From Flavobacteriales bacterium (GTDB lineage: Bacteria; Bacteroidota; Bacteroidia; Flavobacteriales_D; Crocinitomicaceae), in contig CANHQC010000120.1 of NCBI GenBank assembly GCA_947462695.1, positions 1 through 6,473 on the forward strand: 6,473 bases of DNA. The letters are read 5' to 3'. The position numbers and the translations under genes were made by a program. The notes beneath the pieces were generated by a model that searched no databases, was not told where the DNA came from, and was given only the letters and a program-made list of their open reading frames with translations. Below, piece by piece: positions 5,795 to 6,473 of the stretch (its first letter is position 1; each line of letters starts with the position of its first letter).

Positions 5795-6473
5795 CATGCT
5801 TACAACGGATTGATCAAAAGGAATCTTGTAAATTTTACTATTCACCCAAGAAATAATATCAAAATACTCCATTACGACTTGCTCGTTAGGATCCTTCATG
5901 ATTTCCAATAGCTCATCTCTCAAGCGTTCATAAATTAAAATTCGATCTGTATTGGTATAGGTCTTCAGTAATTTTCGAAAATGAAAGAGCACAGAATTCT
6001 CGACTTTGTGTGCGCGCTCATGTTTACCAAGGTAGCGGTTCGTCGATTTAATTAAATAGTCAATGAAATCATCTGAATTAATCTCCGTATGGATTACGAG
6101 ATTAAATAACCGGGCAAAGGCATAAATATCCCTTCTTAATTTTGTTTCATTGTCATTTAACACGATGTTCAAATACGATAACGCTTTTTTATACTCACCT
6201 AACCCGAAATAGCTATATGCTTTATTGTAAGTAAAAAGAATCTCTTGCTCTTTATTGATCTTCTCCCCAAAATAACGTTGCTTACTCTCTATTTCAGTAA
6301 TAAGTTGAACACTTTGCTGAAACTTGCCCATTGTGTGAAGTAAACGAAGCTCTAAATTGTAGGATGAAGTAAATATCCGCACTTCCATGTCGGTTGAATT
6401 AAACCCTTTTAATTCTTTAAGCTTCCTCATGTCACGAATGAGCTGCTCGGCCTGGTTGAATTCATTGCGTTCA
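5771..6473 (-). CDS. TPR-like helical repeat protein (5' end beyond the window)
   Basis: The stop is at 5771-5773 and the frame is open to the right edge. An ATG exists at 6430, but 14 further open codons upstream (ERNEFNQAEQLIRD) look like the second helix of another repeat, so the true start is probably outside the window. Counting from that ATG, residues 62-93 form a good tetratricopeptide unit (NKAYSYFGLGEYKKALSYLN, with the typical Gly-x-x-x-Ala spacing). Residues 27-48 form another (HTMGKFQQSVQLITEI). The C-terminal 120 residues are also helical and rich in Leu, Tyr, Lys and Glu, but less clearly TPR. Such repeats usually act as protein-binding scaffolds; no catalytic domain is visible and I see no basis for a specific partner. 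No signal peptide can be judged because the N-terminus is missing. The gene converges on the barrel gene, overlapping it by 24 bp, with no terminator seen between them. Confidence 0.82.
   Translation of the reverse strand, partial: ERNEFNQAEQLIRDMRKLKELKGFNSTDMEVRIFTSSYNLELRLLHTMGKFQQSVQLITEIESKQRYFGEKINKEQEILFTYNKAYSYFGLGEYKKALSYLNIVLNDNETKLRRDIYAFARLFNLVIHTEINSDDFIDYLIKSTNRYLGKHERAHKVENSVLFHFRKLLKTYTNTDRILIYERLRDELLEIMKDPNEQVVMEYFDIISWVNSKIYKIPFDQSVVSMLKEKIQA

Noticed and set aside
5793..5800. The palindrome AGCATGCT at the end of the barrel gene as a terminator.
   Set aside because: It has no loop-forming spacer and no T-run on either strand, so it is only a short palindrome.

Overview
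The window looks like a chromosomal segment from a member of the Bacteroidota, probably Flavobacteriales-like. The support is: a promoter matching the Bacteroidota consensus (TTTG, 19 bp, TAnnTTTG); absence of Shine-Dalgarno sequences and A/T-rich leaders before the starts; an archaeal/eukaryal-type prolyl-tRNA synthetase; and outer-membrane proteins of types common in that phylum (a putative porin, an OmpP1/FadL-type channel). The genus cannot be fixed from this sequence. I see no insertion sequence, integrase, phage gene, CRISPR array or obvious foreign segment.

Left part, minus strand (1-3282), read from right to left: proS (3282-1810); a 230-aa protein of unknown function whose ATG follows the proS stop directly (1809-1117); a near-ideal Bacteroidota promoter (1069-1099); two tandem tRNA-Glu(UUC) genes (1037-963 and 950-879); rpsT for ribosomal protein S20 (853-602); a clear intrinsic terminator (558-580); and the 5' part of a putative porin gene (543 to beyond the left edge). 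Translation genes therefore cluster here: an aminoacyl-tRNA synthetase, two tRNAs and a ribosomal protein. No terminator separates proS and its partner from the tRNA promoter, so read-through to the terminator after rpsT is possible.

Right part (3378-6473): a two-gene plus-strand unit, divergent from proS, encodes a lipoprotein with an extremely aromatic middle and a basic, disordered-looking tail (3378-4328), then an OmpP1/FadL-type outer-membrane beta-barrel (4325-5794). They overlap by ATGA, which suggests translational coupling. A TPR-type helical protein on the minus strand converges on the barrel gene, overlaps it by 24 bp, and runs off the right edge (5771-6473).

Most of the window is ordinary housekeeping and envelope sequence. 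The points most worth a second look are the coupled aromatic lipoprotein and barrel pair, the unknown protein tied to proS, and two otherwise identical tRNA-Glu genes of which only one encodes the 3' CCA. No dramatic new system is visible.
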